From: Bradyrhizobium sp.
GTDB taxonomy: Bacteria; Pseudomonadota; Alphaproteobacteria; Rhizobiales; Xanthobacteraceae
Length of the DNA: 64,000 bases
Direction: 5' to 3'
Assembly (NCBI RefSeq): GCF_016213215.1
Contig: NZ_JACRAW010000021.1
Span: 1 to 64,000, forward strand
Positions within the stretch are counted from its first letter, which is position 1. Every line of letters starts with the position of its first letter. This document shows, piece after piece, positions 35,056 to 45,581 of the stretch. Below the pieces are notes generated by a model, which was not told the origin of the DNA, ran no database searches, and worked only from the letters and a program-made list of their open reading frames with translations. Both the position numbers and the translations under genes were made by a program.

Positions 35056-38055
35056 TCAGACATTCACCCCCAGGGCCTTCCATTCGCGCAAGGCGCGCGC
35101 GTCGCGCGGCGTGACGTCGGGATATTCCGGATCCTCGCCGACGGTCGGCAGGATCTTCCAGGAACGCGCGCATTTTTTGCCCTGTGCCTTTTCGACCACC
35201 ACGGCCACGCCCGGCACGTCGTTGAGGCGGAACGCGGCGGCGGGCGCATCCTCGTTCGTCACCATGGCGTTCGAGGTGATGCAGACCTCGGCAAGATCGA
35301 CGTCGAACAACGTTCTGAAGATGGCCGCGTCCGAGACATAGACGAGCGGCGAAGCTTCCAGCGACGAGCCGATGTTCTTGGCCGCGCGCTCGAGCTCGAG
35401 CGCGCCGGTGACGACGCGGCGGACGTCGCGGATCGTCTCCCATTTCTCGGCGAGCGCGTCCCCGCGGTATTGCTCGAGGTCATCAGGGAACAGCGTCAGG
35501 TGCACCGACGGCTCGTCCGCCGGCTTGTAGAGCTGCCAGGCCTCCTCGCAGGTAAAGCTCAGGACCGGAGCCAGCCAGCGCAGAACCGCATCGCAGATGA
35601 TGTCGATCGCGGTCAGCGCGGCCTTGCGCGTCGTCGAGGACGGCGGATCGCAATAGAGCGCGTCCTTGCGGATGTCGAAATAGAGTGCCGAGAGTTCGGT
35701 GTTCATGAACGCGGCGAGCGTCGCCACCACGGTCTTGTAGTCGAACTCCGCATAGGCCTTGCGGATGATGGCGCCGCGCACGCTGAGCTCGTGCAGCATG
35801 TAGCGCTCGAGATCGGGCATGTCGCCATGGGCGATTCTCTCGCTCGGCTTGAAATGATGCAGCGTGCCCAGCATCCAGCGGATCGAGTTGCGCAGCTTGC
35901 GATAGGTTTCGATGGTGTTCTTCAGGATTTCCGGGCCGATGCGCTGGTCGTCGGCGTAGTCGGTGGCGCAGACCCAGAGCCTGAGGATATCGGCGCCGGA
36001 TTGCGCCATCACCTTCTGCGGCTCCACGGTATTGCCGAGCGACTTCGACATCTTGCGGCCGTTCTCGTCGAGCGTGAAGCCGTGGGTTAGCACGTAGTCG
36101 TAAGGCGCCCGGCCGCGGGTGCCGCAGCTCTCCAGCAGCGAGGAGTGGAACCAGCCGCGGTGCTGGTCGCTTACTTCGAGATACATAACGCAGTCCTGGC
36201 CGCCGTCGACCTTGCGCCTGATGCCGGCAAGTCCCGGGAAATGAACCGGGTCTTCCAGCACGACGGCGTGGGTCGAGCCGGAGTCGAACCAGACGTCGAG
36301 GATGTCGTCGACCTTCTGCCAGTCTTCGCTGGCGCGCGAGCCGAGGAAGCGCTCCCGTGCGCCGTCCATGTACCAGGCGTCGGCGCCTTCCTTCTCGAAG
36401 GCTTCCGCGATGCGATTGTTGACGGCGTCGTCGATCAGGGTTTCGGCCGAGCCGTCGCCCTTCTCGCGCACGAATACCGCGATCGGCACGCCCCAGGCGC
36501 GCTGGCGCGAGATCACCCAGTCGGGCCGGCTCTCGATCATGCCGTTGATGCGGTTCTGGCCCGCCGGCGGCACCCAGTGCGTCACCGAGATGGCGTGCAG
36601 TGCCCGTGCGCGCAGCGTATCGCCGGCCTTCGCCCTGCCGCCGTCCGCGATATCCTTGTCCATCGCGATGAACCATTGCGGCGTGTTGCGGAAGATCACC
36701 GGCTTCTTCGAGCGCCAGGAATGCGGATACTGGTGCTTGAGCCGCCCGCGCGCGAGCAGCATTTCTCGCTCGATCAGCGCCTTGATCACCGCCTCGTTGG
36801 CGTCGCCCTTCTCGCCCTTGTCGTTAAGAACGCGTTTGCCGGTGAAGCCAGGCGCATGGTCGGTGAAGGCGCCGTTCTCGTCGACGGTATAGGGAATTGC
36901 GGTGCTGATGCCGCGGCTTGCCAGTTCGCGCGAATTCGCCGTCCAGACGTCAAAATCCTCGCGGCCGTGGCCGGGCGCGGTGTGCACAAAGCCGGTGCCG
37001 GTATCCTCGGTGACATGGTCGCCCGGCAGGAGCGGCACGACGAATTGGTAGCCGCCGCCAACGCCCTTCAGCGGATGGGTGCATTCCACGGCATCCAGCG
37101 TATCGGCCGGGACGTCGCGTACCTTCTCGTAAGCGGTTACGCGCGCCTGCTTGAAGATGCTGTCGGCCAGCGCATCGGCCAACACCAGGAGGTCGCCGGT
37201 CTTGGCCCAATTGTCGGCGGGTGCATCGGTGACCTCGTAGAGGCCATAGGCGATCTTGGGCGAGAAGCTGATGGCGCGATTGCCAGGCAGCGTCCACGGC
37301 GTGGTGGTCCAGATCAAGACGCTCGCCTGCGCCAGCGCGCCATGCGCAGGCGAGGAAACCGGAAACTTCACCCACACCGTATCGGAGGTGTGGTCCTCGT
37401 ATTCGACCTCGGCCTCCGCCAGCGCGGTCTTCTCGACCACGCTCCACATCACGGGCTTGGAGCCGCGATAGAGCGTACCGTTGGCGGCGAACTTCATCAA
37501 TTCGCGCGCGATCTGGGCTTCGGCAAAATAGTCCATGGTGGCGTAGGGATGATCCCAGTCGCCGATGACACCCAGCCGCTTGAACTCCTCGCGCTGGACG
37601 TTGAGCCAATGCGTCGCATAGGCGCGGCACTCACGGCGGAACGCGACCATGGCCGCGGAATCGCGAAAGTCCGGCTTCTGCTTTCCCTTGGAACGGTAGT
37701 TCTCTTCCTCGATCTTCCATTCGATGGGCAGGCCGTGACAATCCCAGCCCGGCACGTAGTTGGAATCGAAACCGAGCATCTGCTGGCTCTTCGTCACCAC
37801 GTCCTTGAGGATCTTGTTCAGCGCGTGGCCGATATGGATGTTGCCGTTGGCGTAGGGCGGCCCGTCATGCAGCACGAATTTGGGGCGGCCTTTCGCCGTC
37901 TCGCGCAGCTTGGCGTAGAGGTCGATCTGGTTCCAGCGCGCCAGGATTTCCGGCTCGCGCTGCGGCAGGCCCGCGCGCATCGGAAAGTCGGTCCGCGGCA
38001 GGAACAGGGTTTTCGAATAGTCGTTGGCGTCGGGCTTTTGCGGCTTTTCGGACAT
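35056..38055 (-). CDS. ileS: Isoleucyl-tRNA synthetase
   Basis: Charges tRNA-Ile in the cytoplasm. 999 aa. HIGH motif [20 protein letters not shown] near residue 65; editing domain in the middle with [22 protein letters not shown] loop [18 protein letters not shown] near 675; C-terminal anticodon domain. The final zinc-binding cysteines of some bacterial IleRS are not evident, as usual for the alphaproteobacterial type. The gap to ribF is about 190 bp. Confidence 0.98.
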   Translation of the reverse strand: MSEKPQKPDANDYSKTLFLPRTDFPMRAGLPQREPEILARWNQIDLYAKLRETAKGRPKFVLHDGPPYANGNIHIGHALNKILKDVVTKSQQMLGFDSNYVPGWDCHGLPIEWKIEEENYRSKGKQKPDFRDSAAMVAFRRECRAYATHWLNVQREEFKRLGVIGDWDHPYATMDYFAEAQIARELMKFAANGTLYRGSKPVMWSVVEKTALAEAEVEYEDHTSDTVWVKFPVSSPAHGALAQASVLIWTTTPWTLPGNRAISFSPKIAYGLYEVTDAPADNWAKTGDLLVLADALADSIFKQARVTAYEKVRDVPADTLDAVECTHPLKGVGGGYQFVVPLLPGDHVTEDTGTGFVHTAPGHGREDFDVWTANSRELASRGISTAIPYTVDENGAFTDHAPGFTGKRVLNDKGEKGDANEAVIKALIEREMLLARGRLKHQYPHSWRSKKPVIFRNTPQWFIAMDKDIADGGRAKAGDTLRARALHAISVTHWVPPAGQNRINGMIESRPDWVISRQRAWGVPIAVFVREKGDGSAETLIDDAVNNRIAEAFEKEGADAWYMDGARERFLGSRASEDWQKVDDILDVWFDSGSTHAVVLEDPVHFPGLAGIRRKVDGGQDCVMYLEVSDQHRGWFHSSLLESCGTRGRAPYDYVLTHGFTLDENGRKMSKSLGNTVEPQKVMAQSGADILRLWVCATDYADDQRIGPEILKNTIETYRKLRNSIRWMLGTLHHFKPSERIAHGDMPDLERYMLHELSVRGAIIRKAYAEFDYKTVVATLAAFMNTELSALYFDIRKDALYCDPPSSTTRKAALTAIDIICDAVLRWLAPVLSFTCEEAWQLYKPADEPSVHLTLFPDDLEQYRGDALAEKWETIRDVRRVVTGALELERAAKNIGSSLEASPLVYVSDAAIFRTLFDVDLAEVCITSNAMVTNEDAPAAAFRLNDVPGVAVVVEKAQGKKCARSWKILPTVGEDPEYPDVTPRDARALREWKALGVNV

Positions 38056-38244
38056 AGGCTCTGGAATGGCTCAGGAAGGGCGCGGAACGGCGGAAGGGCG
38101 AACTAGGAAAAACCCCGGTCTTGCGCCGAGCCTAAGCTCAGGCGAAAGCCGGGCTGCTAATGCCGATGGTGCGCCGCGCAAACATGTTGCTTCCATAGCA
38201 GCCGCGCCGGGAAATCGCAAAGGGCCCCGGGCGGGGACGGACGG

Positions 38245-39216
38245 TCAGTCGATCCTGCCGAGCCTGGGGAATGCGTTTGGAGCCGCGGCGAGCTGGGCGC
38301 GGGCTTTGGCCGAGTCCTCATCCATCTGTCGCACCAGGGCCTGAATGCTGTCGAACTTCAATTCCTCGCGGATGAAGCCGATGAAAGCGCAATCCAGGAC
38401 CTCGCCGTAGAGGTTCCCGTTGAAATCGAACAGGAAGATTTCAAGGAGCGGGGCGCCGTTGTCGAACGTCGGACGGCGGCCGAAGCTCGCCACCCCCTCA
38501 AGCCGCCCCTCGCCGCGCCCGATCCGCACCGCATAGACGCCGTGCCTGAGCCCGCAATCCGGGTCGAGCCGGATATTGGCGGTCGGATAGCCGAGGTCGC
38601 GGCCGCGCTTTTCGCCGTGAATGACCTCGCCGGTGACGAACCAGGGGCCGCCCAGCATGGTGGTCGCTTCGGCAATTTGACCCTCCGCCAGCGCCATCCG
38701 GATGGCACTCGAGGAAACCGGCCGCTCCTCGATGTCGACATGGGCCTGCACGTCGACCTCGATCCCGAGCCGGGGTCCTTCCCTGACCAGCAGGCTGGGC
38801 GAGCCGACCCGGCCCTTGCCGAAATGAAAATCGTAGCCGACGGCAATGCCGCTGACCCCGAGCCGCCCGATCAGGTCATGGTGAATGAAATCCTGCGCCG
38901 AGGTCCCGGCGCGGACCTTGTCGAAGGTCATGACGACCGCACCGGCAAGCCCGGTGCCGGCCAGCAGCCGCAGTTTCGCCGTTTCGTCGGTCAGCCTGAA
39001 CTGCGGGGTATGGGGGCTGAAGAACCGACGCGGATGAGGTTCGAAGGTCAGGGCGAAAGCCGGATGGCCGTGCAGGCGGCCCATGTCCATGGCAGCCCCA
39101 ATGACCGCCCGGTGGCCGAGATGAACCCCGTCGAAATTGCCCATCGCCACCACGACCCCCTTCGGGATCTCCGACGCCGGCGTGGAGTCGCGGATAACGG
39201 TAAAATTGGGCGCCAT
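38245..39216 (-). CDS. ribF: Bifunctional riboflavin kinase / FAD synthetase
   Basis: Makes FMN and then FAD from riboflavin. The start at ATG 39214-39216 (MAPNFTVIRDSTPASEIPKG) gives 323 aa. N-terminal nucleotidyltransferase: VVAMGNFDGVHLGHRAVI (about 24-41), FEPHPRRFF, and VSSSAIRMALAEG. C-terminal kinase: GYPTANIRLDPDCGLRHGVY. It belongs with the riboflavin genes functionally; ribH with its FMN riboswitch is at the far end of the window. It precedes ileS in the same direction. Confidence 0.96.
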   Translation of the reverse strand: MAPNFTVIRDSTPASEIPKGVVVAMGNFDGVHLGHRAVIGAAMDMGRLHGHPAFALTFEPHPRRFFSPHTPQFRLTDETAKLRLLAGTGLAGAVVMTFDKVRAGTSAQDFIHHDLIGRLGVSGIAVGYDFHFGKGRVGSPSLLVREGPRLGIEVDVQAHVDIEERPVSSSAIRMALAEGQIAEATTMLGGPWFVTGEVIHGEKRGRDLGYPTANIRLDPDCGLRHGVYAVRIGRGEGRLEGVASFGRRPTFDNGAPLLEIFLFDFNGNLYGEVLDCAFIGFIREELKFDSIQALVRQMDEDSAKARAQLAAAPNAFPRLGRID

Positions 39217-39449
39217 TTCGGGGTTCTCGAACCTGGGGGGTGGGGCCGGACCGTGGCTTGGCGGGCCTGCGGAAGTCAAGCCGCCGTGCCTTCGGCGCGG
39301 GCCCGAGCATTTCCGGGTGTCGGTATAGCTATCAGTTAACGCGCTGTTTAAGGGCTGGTGTTAGTCGTTGGGGGTGGACCGTGAGGGCGAGGCCCAGCCG
39401 GTTCGTTCGTTGATTTTGCGGCGTTTTTGGGTCGCGTGGGGGAGTCGAG

Positions 39450-39848
39450 ATGGCGGTTGATTTATCGATGCCGGTCCTGGTGGTGGACGATTACAGCACC
39501 ATGATCCGTATCATCAGGAATCTGCTGAAGCAGCTTGGCTTTACAAATATCGATGATGCCAATGATGGTTCGGCTGCGCTCAACAAGATGCGCAGCAAGA
39601 AGTATGGTCTGGTCATTTCCGACTGGAACATGGAGCCGATGACGGGCTACGATCTGCTGCGCGAGGTGCGTGCCGATCCCAACCTGGCGACCACGCCGTT
39701 CATCATGGTCACGGCGGAATCCAAGACCGAGAACGTGATCGCCGCCAAGAAGGCGGGCGTGAACAATTACATCGTCAAGCCGTTCAACGCGGCGACGCTG
39801 AAGACCAAGATCGAGGCGGTCTTCCCGGATATGGCGAACGCGTCTTGA
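39450..39848 (+). CDS. Single-domain CheY-like response regulator
   Basis: 132 aa, receiver domain only. Acidic pocket Asp13-Asp14, phosphorylated Asp58 (VISDWNMEPMTGYDLL, very close to E. coli CheY), Thr88 and Lys110. The ATG follows GGGGGAG. Its product would bind the flagellar switch FliM and be dephosphorylated by a CheZ such as the one at 3206. It stands alone, 233 bp from ribF on the opposite strand, and ends at a strong terminator. Confidence 0.92.
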   Translation: MAVDLSMPVLVVDDYSTMIRIIRNLLKQLGFTNIDDANDGSAALNKMRSKKYGLVISDWNMEPMTGYDLLREVRADPNLATTPFIMVTAESKTENVIAAKKAGVNNYIVKPFNAATLKTKIEAVFPDMANAS

Positions 39849-39888
39849 GGCGGCTTTCGCCTGGATCGTCCCATTGAGGAATTCAAAC

Positions 39889-39912
39889 CGCCCGGGATCT
39901 CCCGGGCGTTTT
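39889..39912 (+). terminator. Intrinsic terminator of the cheY-like gene
   Basis: A perfect 8-bp stem CGCCCGGG / CCCGGGCG with a 4-nt loop followed by TTTT, 40 bp after the stop codon. Confidence 0.85.
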
Positions 39913-39945
39913 CGTCTCAGCCGGTGCCCTTTGGATGGAACGGCC

Positions 39946-40800
39946 CTACCACCTCAGCTCGCGCATCAGCGCCTTCGGCGGGTGCCCGAACAATTCCTTG
40001 ACCGAAGCAGGGTCGAGCTGATCGACCCCCTCGAACTCCTCGGAATGAATGCCGCGGGTGACGAACAAGAGATCGATTCCGAAACCGTGTGCGCCGGCAA
40101 GGTCGGTCCGCACGGAGTCGCCGATGGCCAGCACCTGGCTCCGTTCGACCGGATGCGCCAGCCGCTCGGCGGCGAGCGTCATCGCCCGCTCGTAGATCGG
40201 CGGATAGGGCTTGCCGTAAAAGATCACCTCGCCCCCGAGCTCCCGATAGAGCTCGGCGATGGCGCCGGCGCAGTAAATCAGCCGGTCGCCGCGCTCGACC
40301 ACGATATCGGGATTGGCGCAGACCAGCGTCAGCTTGCGCTCGCGCGCCTTCAGCAGCATGGCGCGATAGTCTTCGGGCGTCTCGGTTTCGTCGTCCAGCA
40401 GCCCGGTGCAGACGATGTAGTCGGCTTCCTCGAGCGGGGAGAGCACCGCGTCCAGGCCGCGATAGATCGAGCTGTCGCGTTCCGGTCCGAGCCAGAACAC
40501 CTTTCGGCCCGGATGGTCGGCAACGTATAGCCGCGTCAGGTCGCCCGAGCTGACGATCGCGTCGTAGGTTTCGTCGGCGACCCCGAGCTTGCGCAACTGC
40601 CGCTGTACCGAATCCGCCGGGCGCGGCGCATTGGTGATCAGGATGACCACTCCGCCGCGGGACCGAAAGGTGTGCAGCGCCTCGCAGGCCTCGGGAAAGG
40701 ATTCAAGCCCGTTATGGACCACGCCCCAGATATCGCTGAGAACGATATCGACGCCATCAACGAGCTCGCGCAGGCGCTCGACAAAGTGAAGCGTCGTCAT
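39946..40800 (-). CDS. TIGR01459-family HAD hydrolase
   Basis: A 284-aa HAD-superfamily phosphatase related to NagD. Motif I is VLSDIWGVVHNG (Asp at about 22), motif II VVILITNAPRP, and the late motifs are EVIFYGKPYPPIYERAM (Lys) and VLAIGDSVRTDLAGAHGFG. The substrate is unknown; family members are cytoplasmic sugar- or nucleotide-phosphate phosphatases. It starts 15 bp after the EAL gene and is likely in one transcript with it. Confidence 0.9.
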   Translation of the reverse strand: MTTLHFVERLRELVDGVDIVLSDIWGVVHNGLESFPEACEALHTFRSRGGVVILITNAPRPADSVQRQLRKLGVADETYDAIVSSGDLTRLYVADHPGRKVFWLGPERDSSIYRGLDAVLSPLEEADYIVCTGLLDDETETPEDYRAMLLKARERKLTLVCANPDIVVERGDRLIYCAGAIAELYRELGGEVIFYGKPYPPIYERAMTLAAERLAHPVERSQVLAIGDSVRTDLAGAHGFGIDLLFVTRGIHSEEFEGVDQLDPASVKELFGHPPKALMRELRW

Positions 40801-40815
40801 GATGCGAAGTATCGA

Positions 40816-42294
40816 TCAGGTCGGACCGGCAGCGCGCCGCGCCAGCGCGGCCTTTCCGGTTGCGCGCGGAGGCGAGGCCGCCAGGGTCTCGTCCGGGGTG
40901 GATTTACGCGAGCCATTGGATGAACCGTTGGACCCTTCGGATTCTTGCGCCTTGCTCGGCGAAGACCCGCCGGTAGCAGATGCGCCCTCTGGCCGCAATG
41001 GGCGCGGCGGCGCGAACAGGAAGCCCTGGCCGAACCGCACGTCGTAGTCCAGCAGGTCGACCACGGCGCGCTCTCCCTCGATGCGCTCAGCGATCAGGTC
41101 GATGCCGAAGCGACCGAGCAGGTCCGACAGGTCGGAGGGGTGAATGTCGGAGGTGGAGGCGAGTTTCGGGTCGAGGAGCAGCCCCGCGGGTGCCTTGATG
41201 AAGCGCACGCCGCGGTCCGCGAGTTCGCGCGGCTCGATGCGCAAATCGGTGACGTGATCGATGGAGAAGCGGTAGCCGCGCTGCGCAAGCGCGGCGAGGT
41301 TTTCCGCCTCGGCCTGGCCAAGGTGACGGAACGTCGACTGCTTGAATTCGAGCACGAGGGCGGGCGCGAGCGCACGGTTGGCCTCGAGGAAGTCGAGGCA
41401 TTGCGAGAACGTCGTCGAATTGCCGAGCGTCGAGGCGGCGACGTTACAGAATACGCCGACGTCCTTGTTGCGCACCATCAGGCGCCGCAGCACCTGCACG
41501 CAGCGAAACATGACCATGTGGTCGATGCGTCCGATCAGGCCGGAGGTTTCCGCCGCATCGATGAACTCCTCGGCCGACAGGATCTGGTTTTTCTCGTCAT
41601 GCACCCGTGTGACCGCCTCGTAGAAGCGCACCCTGCGCTGCGGCAGGGTCACGATCGGTTGCAGGAAGATGTCGACCCTGTTCTCCTCGATGGCGCTGCG
41701 AAGAGTCGAAACGATCTGCTGTTTGCGCAGGGCTGCGGATTCCGCGATCGGCGGCGGGACGGAGGGGGGCGCCGCGGAGGTCGGCGGCGGGGAGGACGGT
41801 GCCGCGCCACCCATTCCTGGGGCGGGCACCGGCGGCTCGCTCGGTGGATCCTTTTCCGGCATCGCCGCCGGCGCCAGGGTGGCGGGCTCGGCCGCCAGCA
41901 GGTCGTCATGCGCGGCGACCGTTGTCGCGAGCTGCTTGACCAGGCTGCCGAGCTCGTTGATCTCGCCGACAACCGACTGGATGTGTTCGGCATGGGTCGA
42001 GTTGGAGGAGGCGATGCGTGCCTCGACGGCGGCAAGGCGGCGGCCGAATTCGGCCATCTGGCGGGCAAGATCGGCCGTGCCGCGCGACAGGTCCGCGATC
42101 TGGGTGCCGACATCGCTGCGATCACGCAGCCGCATCGAAACCGCGTTGTAGAGGATCAGGAATGTCAGGGCAGCGAGCGCGACGATCGCCGAGTCCGTTC
42201 CACTGATGCCCGCCATCGAATAGAGGACCAGGCCGAGCGAGGCGGCGACGAGCACCATGCAGATGGCGATGAAGATCGTGGAAATACGGATCAT
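40816..42294 (-). CDS. Membrane-anchored degenerate EAL-domain protein (TipF-like)
   Basis: 492 aa. Two membrane helices (about 5-25 and 35-55), a coiled coil (60-130), a Pro-rich linker and an EAL domain (about 195-430). The domain lacks catalytic residues: the EAL signature reads YEAVTR, the DDFGTG loop reads IDHVTD, and the Glu segment reads LEFKQS. It therefore should bind c-di-GMP or a protein rather than cleave c-di-GMP. This layout is that of Caulobacter TipF, a c-di-GMP receptor needed for flagellum placement. A nearby cheY-like gene fits motility, but the TipF identity is inference. The C-terminus is disordered. Confidence 0.85.
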   Translation of the reverse strand: MIRISTIFIAICMVLVAASLGLVLYSMAGISGTDSAIVALAALTFLILYNAVSMRLRDRSDVGTQIADLSRGTADLARQMAEFGRRLAAVEARIASSNSTHAEHIQSVVGEINELGSLVKQLATTVAAHDDLLAAEPATLAPAAMPEKDPPSEPPVPAPGMGGAAPSSPPPTSAAPPSVPPPIAESAALRKQQIVSTLRSAIEENRVDIFLQPIVTLPQRRVRFYEAVTRVHDEKNQILSAEEFIDAAETSGLIGRIDHMVMFRCVQVLRRLMVRNKDVGVFCNVAASTLGNSTTFSQCLDFLEANRALAPALVLEFKQSTFRHLGQAEAENLAALAQRGYRFSIDHVTDLRIEPRELADRGVRFIKAPAGLLLDPKLASTSDIHPSDLSDLLGRFGIDLIAERIEGERAVVDLLDYDVRFGQGFLFAPPRPLRPEGASATGGSSPSKAQESEGSNGSSNGSRKSTPDETLAASPPRATGKAALARRAAGPT

Positions 42295-42432
42295 GATGCG
42301 GACGCTGCTCCCCCAAGCGACATCACCTTACCATCAATGTTGATTCGCTGGGCCAGTGTTCTTTGAAGTTGCAACGGAAGCGCCGATCGTGTCGGCCGGC
42401 ACGCCCAAGCGTACCGTCGCACCGTACCGACG

Positions 42433-43035
42433 TCACGCATCCATTCGCCGTCCGGGTTGTACGGGGCGGCGCCTTCGGCGCGTCACAGCCCAGCCCAGCA
42501 GCGTTCCCGCGAACAGCATGAGGCCGAGCTGCATCCGGGAGTCCCGCAGCGATGGGGCCATTCCGGCGCGTCCAGGACCTCTCTCCCCGGGAGCAAGGGG
42601 TGCCAGCGGGATGCTGGTCGCAACTTCCTTTACCGCCTCCTTCACTGTTCCTCGTGGAATTGGGTACGAGGCGATCGCAACGCGCAGGCGGTTGGCGAGT
42701 GACGGAATTTCCTTTGCCGGGCGATGCAGCCTGGCCAGGCCGATAGCCGCGCATATTGCGGCAACGATCAGCAGCAACGCCCCGACCGCGCCGAACGCCC
42801 AGAACGTCCCGAAGTTCAACTCGACCCAGCGGAACAGCGCCGCCAGACCGACAAGGCACGCCGCCAACACGAAGATGCCGGCCGCGGCAAACAGGCCGGC
42901 AGCCACCGCATAGGCCGTCGCCGTGCCGGTCGCCTGACCGGCGCGGTCGCGCAGATAGGACCGCGCGGCGCGCCTGACCTGGTTGAGCTTCAATCCGAGG
43001 CCGGCGCGCAGCAAATCACCCGATGGTGCGAGCAT
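42433..43035 (-). CDS. Phage holin family (YqjE-like) membrane protein
   Basis: 200 aa with an amphipathic head, two strong helices (about 40-66 and 75-100) and a third near 170-185, then a basic C-terminus. This is the pattern of the chromosomal holin-superfamily proteins often paired with YqjD-like ribosome-anchoring proteins in stress responses. No phage genes surround it, so a lytic role is unlikely. The gap to the EAL gene is about 140 bp. Confidence 0.7.
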   Translation of the reverse strand: MLAPSGDLLRAGLGLKLNQVRRAARSYLRDRAGQATGTATAYAVAAGLFAAAGIFVLAACLVGLAALFRWVELNFGTFWAFGAVGALLLIVAAICAAIGLARLHRPAKEIPSLANRLRVAIASYPIPRGTVKEAVKEVATSIPLAPLAPGERGPGRAGMAPSLRDSRMQLGLMLFAGTLLGWAVTRRRRRPVQPGRRMDA

Positions 43036-43141
43036 GCAAAATCCTCCCCGGACCGAGGCGCGGGCCCCGGTCGTGGATGAACGTGGAGGAGTTTGACTTG
43101 TTCCCGAGCAGCTCTTCCCGTTCCAAGCGGGAAGGGGAGCG

Positions 43142-44488
43142 TCAGACCACCGCGCGGATGACTTTGCCGACCTTTTCGATGATCTCGCCGATCTGGTCTT
43201 CGCTGATGATCAGGGGTGGGGTCAGTGCCAGCGTGTCGCCGGCGATGCGCAACATCAGGTCGTGGTCATGGAAGGCGCTGCACATGGCGTCGTAGCCGCG
43301 CTTGCCGGCGGCGTCCGGACGCGGCGCAAGGTCGATGCCCGCCGTGAGTCCGATGGTGCGGATATCGACGACATTGGGCATGCCCTTCAGCGACATCACG
43401 GCGTCGGCGAATTTCGGCTCGAGCTTGTTGGCGCGCTCGAACAGCTTTTCGTCCCGGTAGACGTCGAGGGTGGCCAGTCCTGCGGCACAGGCGATCGGGT
43501 GCGCCGAATAGGTGTAGCCATGGGTGAACTCGACCATGTGCTCCGGACCGCTCATGAACGCGTCGTGGATCGTGTCGCGCGCGATCACGCCGCCCATCGG
43601 GGCGGCGCCGTTGGTGACGCCCTTGGCGAAGGTCAGAAGGTCCGGCAGCACGCCATAGCGTTCGGCGGCAAACGCATGGCCGAGACGGCCGAAACCCGTG
43701 ATCACCTCGTCGAAGATCAACAGGATGCCATGCTTCTGGGTGATCTCGCGCAGCCGCTTCAGATAGCCCTTCGGCGCCGGCAGCACGCCGGTCGAACCGG
43801 CCATCGGCTCGACGATGACCGCGGCGATGGTGTTGGCGCCATGCAGGTTGACAAGATTCTCGAGTTCGTCGGCAAAATGCGCACCGTATTCCGGCTCGCC
43901 CTTGCTGAAGGCCTGCTTCTCGCGGTCATAGGTCGCAGGCAGGTGGTCGACGCCGGTGAGCAGCGTACCGAACAGCTTGCGGTTGTTGACGATGCCGCCG
44001 ACCGAGGTGCCGCCGAAGCCGACGCCGTGATAGCCGCGCACGCGGCCGATCAGGCGGGTGCGGCTGCCCTGGCCATTGATCTGGTGGTAGGCGAGCGCGA
44101 TCTTCAGCGCGGTGTCGGCAGCCTCCGACCCGGAGTTGCAGAAGAAGACGTGATCGAGGCCCTTCGGCGCGAGCTCCGCAATGCGGCTCGCAAGCTCGAA
44201 CGCCTGCGGGATGCCGAACTGGAACGGGGGCGCATAGTCCAGCGCCTCGGCCTGCTTGGCGATCGCCGACGAAATCTGGGTGCGGCCGTGCCCGGCGTTG
44301 GTGCACCACATGCCCGAGGCGGAGTCGATGATCTTGCGGCCGTCGACGGTGATGTAATGCATGTCCTTGGCGCCGGCGAGCAGCCGCGGTGCCTTCTTGA
44401 AAGCCCGGTTGGCGGTGAAGGGCATCCAATGCGCCGCAAGATCATTTGGCACGTTGACGCTTGAGGGGCGGGAGCTCTTGTCCAGCAT
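43142..44488 (-). CDS. Omega-amino acid:pyruvate aminotransferase (class III)
   Basis: PLP enzyme of 448 aa from the ATG at 44486-44488, which has AGAGGT upstream. It begins DLAAHWMPFTANRAFKKAP, contains FCNSGSEAADTALKIALAYH, IFDEVITGFGRLG (the PLP-Asp) and the Schiff-base Lys in TFAKGVTNGAAPMGG. The pattern is that of beta-alanine/omega-amino acid:pyruvate transaminases. It would feed beta-alanine or other amines into central metabolism. Single gene. Confidence 0.92.
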   Translation of the reverse strand: MLDKSSRPSSVNVPNDLAAHWMPFTANRAFKKAPRLLAGAKDMHYITVDGRKIIDSASGMWCTNAGHGRTQISSAIAKQAEALDYAPPFQFGIPQAFELASRIAELAPKGLDHVFFCNSGSEAADTALKIALAYHQINGQGSRTRLIGRVRGYHGVGFGGTSVGGIVNNRKLFGTLLTGVDHLPATYDREKQAFSKGEPEYGAHFADELENLVNLHGANTIAAVIVEPMAGSTGVLPAPKGYLKRLREITQKHGILLIFDEVITGFGRLGHAFAAERYGVLPDLLTFAKGVTNGAAPMGGVIARDTIHDAFMSGPEHMVEFTHGYTYSAHPIACAAGLATLDVYRDEKLFERANKLEPKFADAVMSLKGMPNVVDIRTIGLTAGIDLAPRPDAAGKRGYDAMCSAFHDHDLMLRIAGDTLALTPPLIISEDQIGEIIEKVGKVIRAVV

Positions 44489-44621
44489 GAGGACCTCTTT
44501 GAATGCAAGTCGGGGATCGATGGCTGTCGGCAAACTACCAGCTTCGACGGGCTACGGGAACGTTCCCGCACTCATAATTGCCGCACCTGTCATGCAGATT
44601 TCGAGCGGCACTGCACAAAAA

Positions 44622-45581
44622 TCAGTCGAGATCCGATGCCCCGATCCAGAAGACCTCGCCTTCGGAGTCTTCGGTGTCGAGCCACAGCAGAGGCAGTTGC
44701 GGAAAGGCCTCTTCCAGCCGCTCGCGGCCGCGTCCGATCTCGCACAGAAGCCCGCCGCCGGGGTTGAGGTGCCGTGGGGCCTCAGCGAGGATGCGACGCA
44801 CGACATCCAGGCCGTCGCCACCGCCGTCGAAGGCGAGTTTCGGTTCGGCGCGGCACTCCGGCGGCAGAGCAGCCATGCCCTCGGCGTCGACATAGGGCGG
44901 GTTGGAGACGATCAGGTCATAACGCGCGTCCTCCAGCGGCTCGAACAGGTCACCGCGGTGGAGGCTGATCCGATCCTCAAGCCCGTAGTCGGAGACGTTG
45001 CGCGCGGCGACTTCGAGCGCGTCCATGCAAACGTCGACCGCGTCGATTTGCGCGTTTGGGAAGTGCCGCGCCGCAAGAATGGCAAGACAGCCGGAACCGG
45101 TGCAGAGGTCGAGCACGCTCTCGATCTCGGCGGGATCGTCGATCAGCGAGCCGGTGTCGTCGTCCCCGCTGAAATGGGAATCCAGGAGTTCGCCGACAAA
45201 TGAGCGCGGCACGATGACGCGTTCGTCCACGTAGAAGGGCAGGCCGCGCATGTAGATCTTGTTGACCAGATAGGCAGCCGGTTTGCGCGTGGCGATGCGC
45301 CGCTCGATCAGCGCGAGGATCGTCCTGGCTTCGGCGAAGGTGACGCGCGCGGTGGCGAAGGCCTCGAACTGGTCGGGGTGCAGATGTAGCGCCTCGCAGA
45401 CGAGGAATGCTGCTTCGGCCACGGGATCACTGGTGCCGTGCGCGAAGGCGAGCCTGGCTCCAACGAAGCGGCTTACGGCATAGCGGACGAAATCGAGCAG
45501 CGTGACAAGCTCGCCCGCCGAGACTTTCGCAGGCTTTGGCGCGGCGCGGCCGCGCGCTGCCTTTTTGGCGCGCTTGGTCAT
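44622..45581 (-). CDS. prmB: Ribosomal protein L3 glutamine N5-methyltransferase
   Basis: 319 aa. The SAM fold has VLDLCTGSGCLAILAAR, and the catalytic NPPY occurs in DLIVSNPPYVDAEGMAALP, the signature of glutamine methyltransferases. The N-terminal helical domain (SRFVGARLAFAHGTSDPVAE) matches PrmB rather than PrmC. The start overlaps the stop of moaE by one base (TGATG). The head of 25 residues is Lys/Ala-rich. Confidence 0.92.
   Translation of the reverse strand: MTKRAKKAARGRAAPKPAKVSAGELVTLLDFVRYAVSRFVGARLAFAHGTSDPVAEAAFLVCEALHLHPDQFEAFATARVTFAEARTILALIERRIATRKPAAYLVNKIYMRGLPFYVDERVIVPRSFVGELLDSHFSGDDDTGSLIDDPAEIESVLDLCTGSGCLAILAARHFPNAQIDAVDVCMDALEVAARNVSDYGLEDRISLHRGDLFEPLEDARYDLIVSNPPYVDAEGMAALPPECRAEPKLAFDGGGDGLDVVRRILAEAPRHLNPGGGLLCEIGRGRERLEEAFPQLPLLWLDTEDSEGEVFWIGASDLD

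Noticed and set aside
36145..38106. 653-codon plus-strand open frame opposite ileS
   Set aside because: Antisense to ileS, which has all class I synthetase motifs. Not coding.
42433..43035. Holin-like gene as sign of a prophage
   Set aside because: No phage structural, lysis or integrase genes nearby. The protein fits the chromosomal YqjE-like holin superfamily group.
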